From: JBASEY01 sp049652745
GTDB lineage: Bacteria > CSSED10-310
Length of the DNA: 64,000 nt
Assembly: GCA_049652745.1 (NCBI GenBank)
Contig: JBASEY010000029.1
Location: forward strand, 186,001 to 250,000
Direction of reading: 5' to 3'
The notes under the pieces were generated by a model. The model was not told where the DNA came from, made no database searches, and worked only from the letters and a program-made list of their open reading frames with translations. A program made the translations under genes and the position numbers. Shown piece by piece: positions 46,325 to 55,117 of this stretch (within the stretch, counting starts at the first letter, position 1; every line of letters starts with the position of its first letter).

Positions 46325-47332
46325 TCAGATTTGTATCGGATGCAATCCTGAGTGGGAATAGGTATCTAAATCCAGAGAATTTTCTTTATTTCTTATATAT
46401 TTTTGGTAACCCAGACCGGCAACCATAGCAGCATTATCGGTGCAAAGCTGGGGGGGAGGGATAGTCAGGTTGTAACCGTATTCATTACAGGTTTCATGAA
46501 ATCGACTTCGCAGTTCTCGATTGGCAGCGACGCCTCCGACAACGGAAACCGTGTTAAGCTTTAGGTGTTGAGCCGCTTTGATGGTTTTACCGATAAGAAC
46601 GTCGACAACGGCTTGTTGAAAGGCGGCTGCAATGGTTTGAGCTGGGACAAGAGGGTTGTTTTTCGCAAAGTACATAACGGCAGTTTTAAGCCCTGAAAAA
46701 CTGAAATCGAAATTTTCAGAATCGATCATAGGTCGAGGGAATTGAATATCATGGTCCGGGCATTCCTGGGCAAGCTTATCGATGATTGGTCCGCCGGGAT
46801 ATCCGAAACCGAGCATTTTGGCTACCTTGTCAAACGCTTCGCCCGCTGCATCGTCTACAGTTTGGCCGATAAGATTCATCGAGTTTTCACCGGCAATTTG
46901 AAGTAAAGATGTATGGCCGCCGGAAGCCACGAGTGCAACCTGGGGAGTGCCGTAAGGCAGCCCGCTTAAGCATGCGGAATAGGCATGAGCCTCGATATGA
47001 TGGATACCGATCAGAGGTTTTCGATACAGAAAGGCCAGGCTTTTTGCAACGGTAAGGCCGACAACGAGAGAGCCGACGAGACCCGGTCTATGAGTTACGG
47101 CGATAGCATCGAGCTCGGACATGGATATTTGGGCGTCAGCCAGGCAAAGTTGAACGGTTGGAAGTACGTGTTCCAAATGTTTTCTGGCGGCGATCTCCGG
47201 CACAACACCGCCAAATTTTCGATGGTATTGTTCTTGGCCGGCTACAACGTTTGACAAGATAGTGATGCCATTTTCAACAACGGCGGCACTGGTGTCATCA
47301 CAAGATGTTTCAATTCCCAGAATTTTGGTCAT
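46325..47332 (-). CDS. tsaD: tRNA threonylcarbamoyladenosine synthase subunit TsaD
   Basis: TsaD transfers the threonylcarbamoyl group to A37 of ANN-decoding tRNAs with TsaB and TsaE. It has the ASKHA ATPase start (LGIETSCDDTSAAVV), VTHRPGLVGSL, the metal-binding H112 and H116 in GIHHIEAHAYSA, and VALVASGGHTSL. FDFSFSGLKTAV and VVGGVAANRELR complete the family pattern. At 335 residues the length is normal. It overlaps tsaE by ATGA, so the two are co-translated. TsaB is not in the window. Confidence 0.97.
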   Translation of the reverse strand: MTKILGIETSCDDTSAAVVENGITILSNVVAGQEQYHRKFGGVVPEIAARKHLEHVLPTVQLCLADAQISMSELDAIAVTHRPGLVGSLVVGLTVAKSLAFLYRKPLIGIHHIEAHAYSACLSGLPYGTPQVALVASGGHTSLLQIAGENSMNLIGQTVDDAAGEAFDKVAKMLGFGYPGGPIIDKLAQECPDHDIQFPRPMIDSENFDFSFSGLKTAVMYFAKNNPLVPAQTIAAAFQQAVVDVLIGKTIKAAQHLKLNTVSVVGGVAANRELRSRFHETCNEYGYNLTIPPPQLCTDNAAMVAGLGYQKYIRNKENSLDLDTYSHSGLHPIQI

Positions 47333-47811
47333 GGCAGTTCTAAAAAGAAGCTATTGAACCGTTTCTCAACACTCGAAAATGTCAATATTCGAGTCGTCTC
47401 AGCGGTCATATCCCAAAAAAAATCTACAGTAAGCGGAACTGAATGTAATTTGGGCAGGATCAATTGAGGCCATTCAATCAGTGTGATGCCATCTCCAAAG
47501 ATAATATCGTTCATTTCCAGGTCATCGAGTTCCCGTTCCGATTCCAATCTATATAAGTCGACGTGATAGAGAGGAATGCGGGCATCATAATGATTGACAA
47601 GTGTAAACGAGGGGCTGTTGACAGGAGTGTGGGGTGGAACGCCAAGACCTTTCGCAACACCTTGCGCAAAGCACGTTTTTCCGCTGCCCAGCTCACCGAT
47701 TAGTGGAATACAGTCTCCTGCCTGTAGATAAAAACTACATCGCTCACCGATCGAACGGGTTTGTTCCGGTGAGAGAGATAATACAGTTTTTCGTTTCATG
47801 AGTACAAACAT
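47329..47811 (-). CDS. tsaE: tRNA threonylcarbamoyladenosine biosynthesis ATPase TsaE
   Basis: This P-loop ATPase regulates the TsaB-TsaD complex in t6A synthesis. Walker A is GELGSGKT (39-46); YHVDLYRLESERELDD and GITLIEWPQ are family segments. The length, 160 residues, is typical. The ATG at 47811 is kept (AGGATAAG 12 bases upstream); an ATG four codons later is possible but has no ribosome binding site. It overlaps tsaD, which follows it in the transcript. Confidence 0.94.
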   Translation of the reverse strand: MFVLMKRKTVLSLSPEQTRSIGERCSFYLQAGDCIPLIGELGSGKTCFAQGVAKGLGVPPHTPVNSPSFTLVNHYDARIPLYHVDLYRLESERELDDLEMNDIIFGDGITLIEWPQLILPKLHSVPLTVDFFWDMTAETTRILTFSSVEKRFNSFFLELP

Positions 47812-47902
47812 GCCCGGTACTTATCCTAAGATAAAATATCAACCGGGCGTATATGTTAGAAAAAAGTAAAGGGCTGTAAAAAGTCAATAAAGGGTAGAAG
47901 TC

Positions 47903-48139
47903 TTATTCTTCCAGTTTTTCAATAAGGTAGTTGATAGCATCCTTTACCACATTCATTTTTTCAGCGTCTTCGTCCGGTATTTCAACATCGAACTCTTCTT
48001 CCAAGGCCATCACCAGTTCAACCGTGTCCAATGAATCCGCTCCCAGATCATCTGTAAATGAAGCTTCGGGAGTTACTTCAGATAACTCGACACCCAATTG
48101 TTCAGCAACGACTTTAATAACTCTTTCTCTAATTGACAT
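47903..48139 (-). CDS. acpP: acyl carrier protein
   Basis: ACP carries fatty-acyl intermediates on a phosphopantetheine arm. The attachment Ser is S36 in [10 protein letters not shown]. At 78 residues it shows the standard acidic helical sequence ending [14 protein letters not shown] precedes the ATG. It is the last gene of the DUF177-rpmF-plsX-fabD-acpP cluster, 44 bp after fabD. fabG, normally between fabD and acpP, is missing here and lies divergently at 51068. Confidence 0.98.
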   Translation of the reverse strand: MSIRERVIKVVAEQLGVELSEVTPEASFTDDLGADSLDTVELVMALEEEFDVEIPDEDAEKMNVVKDAINYLIEKLEE

Positions 48140-48183
48140 TTTCTTGTATCTCCTAAAAATTTTCCGCGCAAGCTGTTTGCAGT

Positions 48184-49128
48184 TTAATTTTCAAGCGAAT
48201 AAAAATCAATGAAATTCTTTATATCATTAATGTTTGAAATTGTAAATCGTTTAATATCCGGTGTTATCCTTTTAACCAGATTCGTCAGTACACTTCCCGG
48301 CCCGATTTCTAAAAACAACTCGACACCCATGTCCGCCATTTTTTTAACGGATGATGTCCATTGTACGGGCGCAGTTATTTGATCGACTAGGGCTTCACGA
48401 ATTTTTTGGGATGAATTGGTCATGGGCAAAGCTGTGACGTTGCATATCACGGGATATTTCATTGGATTGATGTCGGAGTTCTTCAAAGCGTCACTCATAA
48501 TTTTAGCGGCCGGCTCCATCAGAGGGCAGTGAAATGGTGCACTGACTGGGAGTAACAAGCTTTTTCTTGCACCTTTTTCTTTTGCTAAAATAATTGCACG
48601 TTCAACCGCGGATTTGTGGCCGGAGATAACCGTTTGTCCGTCGGCATTAAAATTCGCAGCAGCCAGCACTTCGCCTTGAGCCGCTTGTCGACAAATTTGT
48701 TCGATTGCAGTGTCGTCCAGCCCTATAACGGCTGCCATAGCGCCGACGCCGCTGGGTGTTGCCGCTTGCATGGCTTCACCTCGCAGGCGTACAAGTTTAA
48801 GCGCTAGGGGTAGCTCAAAGGCGTCGGCGAACCAAAGAGCGGTGTATTCACCCAAACTGTGGCCAGCCAGGCAGATGATGTCGAGAGGGACTAGACTTCT
48901 AACAACCGACGCTATGGCAGCCGACGTGGCCAGCAGTGCCGGTTGTGTATTTGCCGTTAAATTGAGTTCTTCTTGAGGGCCGTTAAAACATAGGGATGAC
49001 AAGGATTGTCCAAGAGCTTTATCTGCGTTGAGAAAGACTTCTTTAGCTGAATCATATTGATCGAAAACGTCTTGACCCATACCTGCAACTTGTGAACCTT
49101 GACCGGGAAATATTATTGCCGTCTTCAT
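48184..49128 (-). CDS. fabD: malonyl-CoA:ACP transacylase
   Basis: FabD loads malonyl groups onto ACP. It begins [12 protein letters not shown] and has the nucleophile Ser91 in [25 protein letters not shown] contains the catalytic His, and [17 protein letters not shown] closes the fold. At 314 residues the length is normal. GGAGG precedes the ATG. It lies 11 bp after plsX. Confidence 0.97.
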   Translation of the reverse strand: MKTAIIFPGQGSQVAGMGQDVFDQYDSAKEVFLNADKALGQSLSSLCFNGPQEELNLTANTQPALLATSAAIASVVRSLVPLDIICLAGHSLGEYTALWFADAFELPLALKLVRLRGEAMQAATPSGVGAMAAVIGLDDTAIEQICRQAAQGEVLAAANFNADGQTVISGHKSAVERAIILAKEKGARKSLLLPVSAPFHCPLMEPAAKIMSDALKNSDINPMKYPVICNVTALPMTNSSQKIREALVDQITAPVQWTSSVKKMADMGVELFLEIGPGSVLTNLVKRITPDIKRFTISNINDIKNFIDFYSLEN

Positions 49129-49139
49129 GTAAAGCCTCC

Positions 49140-50144
49140 TTATGCTTTCGAAATGTTATTTCCAGGAGTAAAGCGTACGAGAAAATGCTTCAAAGAGTCA
49201 ATTAAATTGTTCTGTAAACATGTTATTGCCAGTTTTCCTGCGCTTATCATGTCTTTTGTTGACGCTCTCCCATGGCATACAATGCAAAGGCCGTTGACCC
49301 CCAGCAGGATGGCGCCATGATACTCCGATGCCAAAATGTTTTGAATAAACTGCTCAAATTCGCCATATGCCTTTGGCTGAAGGCTGGAACGCGCTTTCTC
49401 CACCAAAAAAGATGAAAACCCTTCAACGGATTTCAATAGAATATTTCCTGTCAGACCGTCTGTTAACACGCAATGACAGTCTCCCTTCCATATCTGGTTA
49501 CCTTCGACATTGCCGATGAACTCAGGAAATATGTTGCTCAAAAGTTTGTGGGTCTCCATAAGTCGTTGATCGCCTTTGGATGATTCTGTTCCGATATTTA
49601 ACAGGCCGATTCGTGGTTCAGTAACATTCAAAAGGGTTTTGGCTGTGGCGATTGCCATTGCTGCGTATCCCAATAGATCGTCTGGGGATGCATTGACGGA
49701 AGCTCCGACATCGGTAAGAAGGAAATGGCTGTCATTTTCTGCTGGTAGAATTTGGCAAAGACATGCCCGAGTGATATTCGGCAGCAGGCCCCAATTTTTT
49801 TTCGCGGCCAGAACAGTAGCGCCTGAATGGCCTGGGCTGATGACGGCAGAACGCGTGGAGCGATCTATTTGTCTCATTGTAACGCAAATAGAGGCATCCT
49901 GTTTGGATGCGATTGCTTCGATTGCCGATTCGTTCATTGAAATTTGAGATGTTGAATGAATGACACGAATACCGGACTGCAGTGCAACTCCTCGGGATTT
50001 CAGACACGGAACGATCAGACCTTCATCGCCGACAAAAGATATATTGATTTTGTGTTGGACAGCCAGGCGCCATCCTGCTTCGATTACGCCGTCGATTCCC
50101 TGTTCCGCTCCAAGGGTATCAAAAATAATTTCCACTAGCCGCAC
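49140..50144 (-). CDS. plsX: phosphate acyltransferase PlsX
   Basis: PlsX converts acyl-ACP to acyl-phosphate for phospholipid synthesis. Recognisable segments are MNESAIEAIASKQD, ISPGHSGATVLAAKK, LLTDVGASVNASPDDLLGYAAMA, PRIGLLNIGTESSKGD and GNVEGNQIWKGDCHCVLTDGLTGNI. The canonical DAMGGD near the N terminus reads DTLGAEQG, and other signature residues are altered, so this is a divergent member. The start is taken as GTG 50144, 16 bp after rpmF, with no clear ribosome binding site. Operon position between rpmF and fabD supports the assignment. Confidence 0.9.
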   Translation of the reverse strand: MRLVEIIFDTLGAEQGIDGVIEAGWRLAVQHKINISFVGDEGLIVPCLKSRGVALQSGIRVIHSTSQISMNESAIEAIASKQDASICVTMRQIDRSTRSAVISPGHSGATVLAAKKNWGLLPNITRACLCQILPAENDSHFLLTDVGASVNASPDDLLGYAAMAIATAKTLLNVTEPRIGLLNIGTESSKGDQRLMETHKLLSNIFPEFIGNVEGNQIWKGDCHCVLTDGLTGNILLKSVEGFSSFLVEKARSSLQPKAYGEFEQFIQNILASEYHGAILLGVNGLCIVCHGRASTKDMISAGKLAITCLQNNLIDSLKHFLVRFTPGNNISKA

Positions 50145-50160
50145 TCAACGAGCAAATCAG

Positions 50161-50343
50161 TTATTCCTCTTTGATTTCGAGTATCTGTTTCGATTTATAG
50201 TACCCGCAATTAGGGCAGACTCTGTGTGGAAGTTTGGGCTCATGGCAGTTTGAACAGGTTGAACGATTAGAGACGGCGATATGTTTATTAGCCCGCTGCA
50301 TTTTTACTTTTGAATGTGTTTTTCGTTTTTTTGGTACCGGCAC
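50161..50343 (-). CDS. rpmF: 50S ribosomal protein L32
   Basis: This 60-residue protein starts MPVPKKRKTHS and carries two CxxC pairs (C29, C32 and C43, C46) that bind zinc: the zinc-containing form of L32. It sits between the DUF177 gene and plsX, its standard place in many bacteria. Confidence 0.97.
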   Translation of the reverse strand: MPVPKKRKTHSKVKMQRANKHIAVSNRSTCSNCHEPKLPHRVCPNCGYYKSKQILEIKEE

Positions 50344-50353
50344 TTGAAAATCC

Positions 50354-50881
50354 TCACTTTTCTAAAAGATCCTTGAGCTTTGAGAACCGTGAATCTGTTA
50401 CAGGCGGCGGACACTTGCAATCACCTTTGTTCAGATTATGTCCGCATTGTGGACAGAGTCCTTTGCACGTATCTGAACATAACATTTTCATCGGAAGTTG
50501 TAAAATCAACTGTTCTTTAAGCGCGTCGAGCAGATTGATAGCGTCTTTCACAATTTCCTCAGGTTCCTCATCCGTGTCCTTGAATGTATGAGATGCTATG
50601 CGTCCATCATCTTTTTGCTCGACATAGTGCATCAAAACAGGGGTTTCCATTAGGCATTCATAAGATTTCAAACATCGGTCACATTGAAAAATCCATCGGC
50701 TTTCCAAGCGTCCGGAAAGAATGAAGCGCTCGCCAAAGCGTTGAATGGAGCCTTTGAAAGAAACCTCGTCCGCCAGTTTAGAGTTCTCAATTTGAATATC
50801 GATTTCAGAAGCTGGAAGGGAAAATGCCAAAACAAGGCCCTCATTCGGAATTTCGTTTAAAAATACTTTTTTATAATCCAA
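50354..50881 (-). CDS. DUF177/YceD-family protein
   Basis: This is the YceD family, linked to large-subunit ribosomal RNA accumulation and almost always located before rpmF. The 175-residue protein has the family CDRCL segment and the C-terminal Cys-rich CKGLCPQCGHNLNKGDCKCPP. It starts the fatty-acid cluster and is preceded by a promoter-like sequence. Its biochemical function is unknown beyond the ribosome link. Confidence 0.93.
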   Translation of the reverse strand: MDYKKVFLNEIPNEGLVLAFSLPASEIDIQIENSKLADEVSFKGSIQRFGERFILSGRLESRWIFQCDRCLKSYECLMETPVLMHYVEQKDDGRIASHTFKDTDEEPEEIVKDAINLLDALKEQLILQLPMKMLCSDTCKGLCPQCGHNLNKGDCKCPPPVTDSRFSKLKDLLEK

Positions 50882-50930
50882 TGCGTTACTCCTTGTTTTT
50901 CGCTTCCTGCTGAAGCCGAAATGCAGGCTA

Positions 50931-50959
50931 ACGTTAAAACTGAAAATTCAGGTTGTCAA
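50931..50959 (-). promoter_or_regulatory. candidate promoter for DUF177-rpmF-plsX-fabD-acpP
   Basis: On the minus strand, TTGACA (50959-50954) is followed by a 17-bp spacer and TAACGT (50936-50931). The spacer contains the small palindrome CTGAAAATTCAG, which could bind a regulator. The -35 box is back-to-back with a plus-strand TTGACA at 50967. Confidence 0.45.
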
Positions 50960-50966
50960 GATTCGT

Positions 50967-50997
50967 TTGACACGTCGAAAAAATGAATAAGTAAAAT
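50967..50997 (+). promoter_or_regulatory. weak candidate promoter for fabG
   Basis: TTGACA (50967-50972) with TAAAAT (50992-50997) gives a 19-bp spacer, longer than ideal. It shares an inverted repeat with the divergent promoter: TGTCAA-N7-TTGACA at 50954-50972. Confidence 0.3.
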
Positions 50998-51067
50998 CTA
51001 ATTAGTAAAACAATGCGGATTGAGATAAAATTCATTAGTCTATTTTTTTTATGAAAGGAGTGAGTCG

Positions 51068-51808
51068 ATGTCGAAACTTATAGGACGAAAAATAGTGGTC
51101 AGTGGGGCGGCAAGAGGTATAGGCTTTGCGATTTCAAATAGTTGTCTTGAAGAAGGCGCGGAGGTCATTCTTGTCGATTTAAGCATGAAAGATCTTGAAT
51201 CCGCCGCCGAGCGGCTTGCTGTGTATAGAGATAAAATATATCTGAAAGAGTGCAATGTTGCCGACGAAACACAAGTCAAAGCTTTGTTCGATTTTGTCAA
51301 AAATGAAATAGGCGGTTTGGACGCTTTAGTGAACAATGCCGGGATAACTCGCGACAATTTGTTCATGCGTATGTCTATCGATCAATGGCAATCGGTAATA
51401 GATGTGAACTTGACAGGCACATATTTGATGTCCCGGCATGGTATAGGGTTGATCAGAAAGTCTTCTTTCGGCCGGATTGTAAATCTTTCCAGTGTTGTAG
51501 CATACGGCAATCCTGGTCAGGCCAACTATTCCGCATCCAAAGCCGGTGTAATCGGGCTGACAAAAACGCTGGCCCTGGAGTTGGCTCGCTATAATGTCAC
51601 TGTTAATGCCATTGCACCAGGTTTTATCGAGACTGAAATGACGCGTACTCTTCCAGAAAAAGCCCGTGAGGAATGGTTGACAAAAATTCCGGCAGGCCGG
51701 GCCGGGCAACCATTGGATGTTGCAGAGACAATAGTTTTTCTTCTTAGTGATGCGGCATCTTACATTACGGGTTCGGTTATATATGTCGATGGCGGTTTGG
51801 GATTGTAA
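51068..51808 (+). CDS. fabG: 3-oxoacyl-ACP reductase
   Basis: FabG reduces 3-oxoacyl-ACP with NADPH in fatty-acid elongation. This SDR protein has GAARGIG (13-19), NNAG (89-92) and the catalytic triad Ser142, Tyr154 and Lys158 in NYSASKAG. IAPGFIETEMT and the ending ITGSVIYVDGGLGL match FabG rather than generic SDRs. Its divergent placement beside the plsX-fabD-acpP cluster, from which fabG is missing, supports the same function. Ribosome binding site gaaaggagtga. Length is 246 residues. Confidence 0.94.
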   Translation: MSKLIGRKIVVSGAARGIGFAISNSCLEEGAEVILVDLSMKDLESAAERLAVYRDKIYLKECNVADETQVKALFDFVKNEIGGLDALVNNAGITRDNLFMRMSIDQWQSVIDVNLTGTYLMSRHGIGLIRKSSFGRIVNLSSVVAYGNPGQANYSASKAGVIGLTKTLALELARYNVTVNAIAPGFIETEMTRTLPEKAREEWLTKIPAGRAGQPLDVAETIVFLLSDAASYITGSVIYVDGGLGL

Positions 51809-51834
51809 ATAATATCTGAGAAAAGTATGAGGTC

Positions 51835-54800
51835 ATGATCAGGGGTGAAGGAAAAAGTGTTTTAGAGTCATTCGATGAACTCTCCGGTGGATTGGAGCGG
51901 CTTTCCAACCATTTCAAAAAATATAGGCACCTGGTTGAACAGAACATACCTGAATTGCGGCAGCGCCTGGCCGAAAGAGGAATGGCCGGAAAAGTACATT
52001 TATGGCGAAAATCGCACAATTACAAGCGGCAGATGCTGGCTGTCGCAAACGTTGCTGAATCCAAAGAGGAGATGCAACGGTATATCGGCACATACTTTGC
52101 CCTACAGATGCTGCATCTGCACTTTATCAGTATAGAATCATTACGACGTGAATTTGGTAACGATACTGATCGCATCAAGGTTTACAGGCAAATTTTATAT
52201 CGGCTGAGAATCCAACGCCGCACATTGATCTCCACTTATTTAAGCATGCTGATTCATGTTCTCTATGGAGATACAAGGCTGGATGGAATAGCGATCAGCA
52301 ATGTCGGCATGATAATGGATCAAGAAGACCTCGATATCGCGGTTTTCTATTCACCAGGTGTCGATAAAGCGGCATGGGATGCCGTAATAGGGCAGATGGC
52401 TGCAGAGTTCTTTAAATATTCCTCAAAAATGCACTTTTATCTTGCCGAATTGGTCGCAACTCGGTCTTATTTGGCCGACGTCTCGGATTTTCAAAAGTTT
52501 CTGGCAAAAGATGTCAGCAACTTCGTTTTAATAACAGAGCTGATGGCCAGTGAATACTTGTTTGGTGATACCCGAACGATGAAAAGCATGGAAGAAAATA
52601 TCATCAATAAATTCTTCTATGATCCAAAAGATAGATACTGGCATGAAGCCTATCTTCGTGGTCTGATGGCAGAGGTTCAAAGCCGTATTCAAGAGAGAAT
52701 AGATCTTCGGTGGGCAAGCCCCAAAAATGATGCGTTACGGCTGATACACAACTCGGTCAGCCTGTTGAAATCCATATATCGAGTTCATGAACATGGTTCG
52801 CGGGATACTTTGGACACCTTGATCATTCGTGACCCCGGCAGTAAAGGACTCTACCTGAAACTACAAGATGCATTGAATTTCTGCGAAATGTTCCAGCATG
52901 TATACCAGTTACTCATTTCCATTGACGACCAGTTTGATACGAGCGATCCGGTCACTATCGAAAACTTGGACATCGTTGCTGAAACTATGGGATTTCAAGC
53001 GCTAGGCCCTGTCAGGCCGGGATCTCGTTTAATGGTGCATTATTACGAAGAATTGTCCCAGTTGTCCATTCTTGCCGGACGTGTTATGGAGAAAGTCTCT
53101 GAACACCTTCGGAAAATAACGGTTTTCAATGATCTGTTCCAAGGGAATAAACCTCCGGAATTGAATATCAAATGGACAGACAGCCTGATTAGGAACCTTT
53201 TTTCCGTCATCAAGCAATTTTGGGGTATCCGCTATTGGGATGACGTCCTGATTTTAATGGGCGAAAATAACGGCCGCTATCTCAACCAATTGGTGGACTC
53301 AATCGAACAGTTGTCTTCTCATCGAAGATTACCCGTTTTTCGACGGCTGGTTGATGTGATCGCATTCGATATGGATTCGATGGTCCAAATGGCGGTATTG
53401 TTTCGTGAGTATATTCGGCACCCTTCAACTCTCGATTATCCTCATGAAATGAACCAATGGCTCTTGGAATTAATAAAAAATGATCCCACGCGCCTGGATG
53501 CGTTGATCAAACTCACACTCACCAATCCTGAAACCGTCACTCGTTTTTTGGCGCAACTTGAACATCAGCAGCTTTCCGAGTTGGAAAGAATTGTTGAAAA
53601 TATCAAATATCAAGATGAGGATTTTATCAGTCATCAAAAAAAGTTTGTGATTTTGTGCAAAGTCTTGACTTTTTCATCGAATAACTATCGCCGATTCTTT
53701 ATCAAAATTGTGGGCAAACGCCCTGAAATTGTTACCCATATAGACGACTTGAGGTATCTGGACAGGGTTCGACAGTTGTTATGGGCGGAACTCTCAGATG
53801 CAGAATCCCCGGAAGATCTTAGTGAACGTCTGACAACCTTCTACCAATTCGGGTTCAGTAGATGCGGGTTGGAAGCCCTGAACCGCTTGGATGATTTGGA
53901 ATCGTTCTACCATATGTATCATTCCTTTTTTCGTCGTTATTTTCGCTGGCTATATAGAGCGTCACAATGGACGGTTGAATCGAAAAATCTCTATCCATTT
54001 GAATTGGCAACACAGGACGAAGATGATCAACCGATAGCCATTTTTTGCGCCGGAGGCTATGCCTTGGAAGAGGCTTTTGAGAATGATATTGATTTATTTG
54101 TGATCTGTGAAAGATCAGATCAGGTTTTCCTGCGCTATGCTTCTTCTATTGTGAATGGAATCAACCGAGAGCTCAATCGGCAAGGCGTTTCAACCCAACA
54201 TCGGTTTGCAGAGTATTTCAACTCCTTTGTCATTCCGATTCAGCAGCTTGAATCGAGATTTGACGAACCTTATGAAACCGACTTTATCGAATGGTCACAA
54301 CTTTTAAATGCACGGTTACTCGTAGGCAGCCAGTCCTTTGATCGATTTATCGACAACCTATTGGAAAGAAAATTGTTTTCCAACCCTGCCCGTTTTATTG
54401 AAAGCCTTCTGGCAGAAATCGACGATAGACAAAAAGACCACAGACAAATAAAAAATCAACCTATTAATGTCAAAGAAAATCCGGGTGGATTAAGAGATAT
54501 CCAATTAATCCTTCAAGCTGCATTGGCGTTTCTTGGCAGACGAGAGTCCGATGTTTGGAAGACTTTCGAAATGTTAATTTCAAAAATCCCCAAGCTCGAA
54601 TCGGAATTCAAAACTCTTGAGCGAAATTATAGATTTTTTCGAACTTTTAAAGACCTTTATTATTTTAGTTCTTCAGCAGATGACAATATAATTTTCGATC
54701 GTTTACTATATATTTCACAGAAAATGGGAATAAAAACAGCGGATTCCGGAGAATTTAGCCGTTCTACATCACAATTGATTCGCAGATATAAAGATCGCCT

Positions 54801-54867
54801 GTATCGTTCCAGGACGGTGATTCAAAAAATTGGCAAATATCTGTTGAGTAATATAGGTAAAGAATAG
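51835..54867 (+). CDS. GlnD-like nucleotidyltransferase-domain protein with long unrecognised N-terminal region
   Basis: The 1010-residue protein has a recognisable C-terminal part. Residues ~737-751 carry GGYALEEAFENDIDL, the metal-binding DxD of Pol-beta-type nucleotidyltransferases of the GlnD group. Residues ~880-890 carry NVKENPGGLRDI, the conserved GlnD helical-domain signature. The ~730-residue N-terminal region is largely helical, without membrane segments, and was not recognised. No HD or ACT domain of true PII uridylyltransferase is visible, so a role in PII signalling is uncertain. It follows fabG by 26 bp. Uridylylation or another nucleotidyl transfer to an unknown target is inferred. 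Confidence 0.75.
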   Translation: MIRGEGKSVLESFDELSGGLERLSNHFKKYRHLVEQNIPELRQRLAERGMAGKVHLWRKSHNYKRQMLAVANVAESKEEMQRYIGTYFALQMLHLHFISIESLRREFGNDTDRIKVYRQILYRLRIQRRTLISTYLSMLIHVLYGDTRLDGIAISNVGMIMDQEDLDIAVFYSPGVDKAAWDAVIGQMAAEFFKYSSKMHFYLAELVATRSYLADVSDFQKFLAKDVSNFVLITELMASEYLFGDTRTMKSMEENIINKFFYDPKDRYWHEAYLRGLMAEVQSRIQERIDLRWASPKNDALRLIHNSVSLLKSIYRVHEHGSRDTLDTLIIRDPGSKGLYLKLQDALNFCEMFQHVYQLLISIDDQFDTSDPVTIENLDIVAETMGFQALGPVRPGSRLMVHYYEELSQLSILAGRVMEKVSEHLRKITVFNDLFQGNKPPELNIKWTDSLIRNLFSVIKQFWGIRYWDDVLILMGENNGRYLNQLVDSIEQLSSHRRLPVFRRLVDVIAFDMDSMVQMAVLFREYIRHPSTLDYPHEMNQWLLELIKNDPTRLDALIKLTLTNPETVTRFLAQLEHQQLSELERIVENIKYQDEDFISHQKKFVILCKVLTFSSNNYRRFFIKIVGKRPEIVTHIDDLRYLDRVRQLLWAELSDAESPEDLSERLTTFYQFGFSRCGLEALNRLDDLESFYHMYHSFFRRYFRWLYRASQWTVESKNLYPFELATQDEDDQPIAIFCAGGYALEEAFENDIDLFVICERSDQVFLRYASSIVNGINRELNRQGVSTQHRFAEYFNSFVIPIQQLESRFDEPYETDFIEWSQLLNARLLVGSQSFDRFIDNLLERKLFSNPARFIESLLAEIDDRQKDHRQIKNQPINVKENPGGLRDIQLILQAALAFLGRRESDVWKTFEMLISKIPKLESEFKTLERNYRFFRTFKDLYYFSSSADDNIIFDRLLYISQKMGIKTADSGEFSRSTSQLIRRYKDRLYRSRTVIQKIGKYLLSNIGKE

Positions 54868-54884
54868 CTTCTTTATGGCAAAAT

Positions 54885-54898
54885 CTACAGCGCTGTAG
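54885..54898. promoter_or_regulatory. perfect 14-bp palindrome
   Basis: CTACAGCGCTGTAG is fully self-complementary and lies 18 bp after the GlnD-like gene, upstream of the exported-protein operon. It may be a dimeric regulator site or a short hairpin. It does not match the LexA consensus, whose CTGT and ACAG half-sites are arranged the other way round. Confidence 0.3.
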
Positions 54899-55036
54899 TT
54901 TGTTGAAACAGCTTGGGTATCGAGGTTCTACAAAGACCGATTATTTGGTTTTTTGTGATGATATAACAGTTGTTATTTTTTTTCTTATCCGGACAGACTG
55001 TCCAGATGATCTTCGGCCAAATACATTGCTGCATGA

Positions 55037-55065
55037 TTGACCGGATAGAAGGAGTTTGATACGTT
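55037..55065 (+). promoter_or_regulatory. candidate promoter of the exported-protein operon
   Basis: TTGACC (55037-55042), a 17-bp spacer and TACGTT (55060-55065) lie 53 bp before the predicted ATG at 55118. The remainder of the gap from 54868 shows no gene. Confidence 0.35.
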
Positions 55066-55117
55066 CAGTGGGGTTGCTTTATCAAAATTGACCTATAAAA
55101 ATGTGAATACTGCGATG

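Noticed and set aside
54885..54898. LexA/SOS box
   Set aside because: The palindrome has ACAG-CG-CTGT, not the CTGT-N8-ACAG order, and no SOS gene follows.
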